From Punica granatum (Eukaryota; Streptophyta; Magnoliopsida; Myrtales; Lythraceae), in NCBI RefSeq assembly GCF_007655135.1, contig NC_045133.1, positions 2,852,001 to 2,916,000 on the forward strand: DNA of 64,000 bases, given 5' to 3'. The position numbers and the translations under genes were made by a program. This document shows, piece by piece, positions 63,510-64,000 of the stretch; the stretch's first letter is position 1; every line of letters starts with the position of its first letter. The notes under the pieces were generated by a model that was not told the origin of the DNA, did no database searches, and saw nothing but the letters and a program-made list of their open reading frames with translations.

Positions 63510-64000
63510 GTCAGGAGGCCATTAATTAGTTCTTTTCCTTCTATAGGTCATCATATAAAGCAACGCCGGCTAGCAAGAGATACGTTTGGTTATACAAGCT
63601 GTACTGTTATGTGGAGTGCATAACTATACATATATTACATATATCCATATATAGGAAGCCAAACAGAAATATTATAGTCAATAGCAAATTTGTTTATAAT
63701 ATATTGACGTGTATATTAAATAGCATTTATAAGAGCTATAAATGATGAGAGGGCAACCTTTCACATTTCGAACTATATTAAAAAAAGATTATAAGAAAAG
63801 TTTTTGAGGAAAATAAAAGGGCGCGGAAAATTCTGAAAGGTATCGAATTTAAATAAAATCTCTTGATTATATATATATATATATATATTTGCATGCATCT
63901 TGATTTATCGGCCGTAAGAGTTAATTATCCAAAAATAATCAGCAAAATAATACCTCCTTTTCTCTCTAATTCGACACGAGAATATCGTATTAGGACTAGA
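63510..64000 (+). other. intron 1 of the second GT14 gene (incomplete)
   Basis: AT-rich, with an (AT)n tract near 63870-63889. No exon 2 signature is present before the window ends, so this intron is at least 490 bp, longer than the 321-bp intron of the first copy. Confidence 0.7.

Overview
This is a stretch of nuclear DNA from a flowering plant, most likely a eudicot. Genes are broken by many short AT-rich introns with GT-AG borders, intergenic DNA is AT-rich and full of microsatellites and decayed transposons, and every recognisable gene belongs to a plant family. I could not place the species. There are no bacterial operons, CRISPR arrays or intact viral genes.

Layout. 0-13 kb is gene-dense: a possible last exon at the left edge, a CRM-domain chloroplast splicing factor (CFM3 type, minus), ribosomal protein eS7 (plus, divergent from CFM3 across a short promoter), an M50B-like membrane metallopeptidase (minus) and a DUF26-lineage receptor-like cytoplasmic kinase (minus). 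13-32 kb is accessory DNA holding a family of small cysteine-rich defensin-like (DEFL) genes: one apparently intact gene (29.3-30.4 kb) and three relics, each broken in a different way. Among them lie a tRNA-type SINE with clear target-site duplications, a retrotransposon-like remnant, dispersed repeats, a 51-base C run, and a tandemly duplicated relic of a tesmin/TSO1-type CXC domain.

32.5-36.8 kb carries a 14-exon AMSH3-type deubiquitinase. 36.8-40.4 kb is non-coding and holds a long near-perfect inverted repeat (arms about 210 bp) that would fold into a large hairpin. 40.4-41.2 kb is an intronless MAKR-like gene. 42.5-50.3 kb is a 14-exon BRUTUS-type iron-sensing E3 ligase (minus) with three CACGTG boxes in its promoter. 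50.6-59.5 kb is a 9-kb gene desert. The right end carries two tandem GT14 (BC10-like/DUF266) glycosyltransferase genes, the second cut by the window edge.

These are independent eukaryotic genes, not a pathway. The informative themes are birth-and-death evolution of the DEFL cluster, the hairpin locus, shared or motif-rich promoters of the housekeeping genes, and the G-box promoter of the iron regulator. Exon coordinates were worked out by hand from splice sites and reading frame. For each complete multi-exon model the summed exon lengths are a multiple of three.
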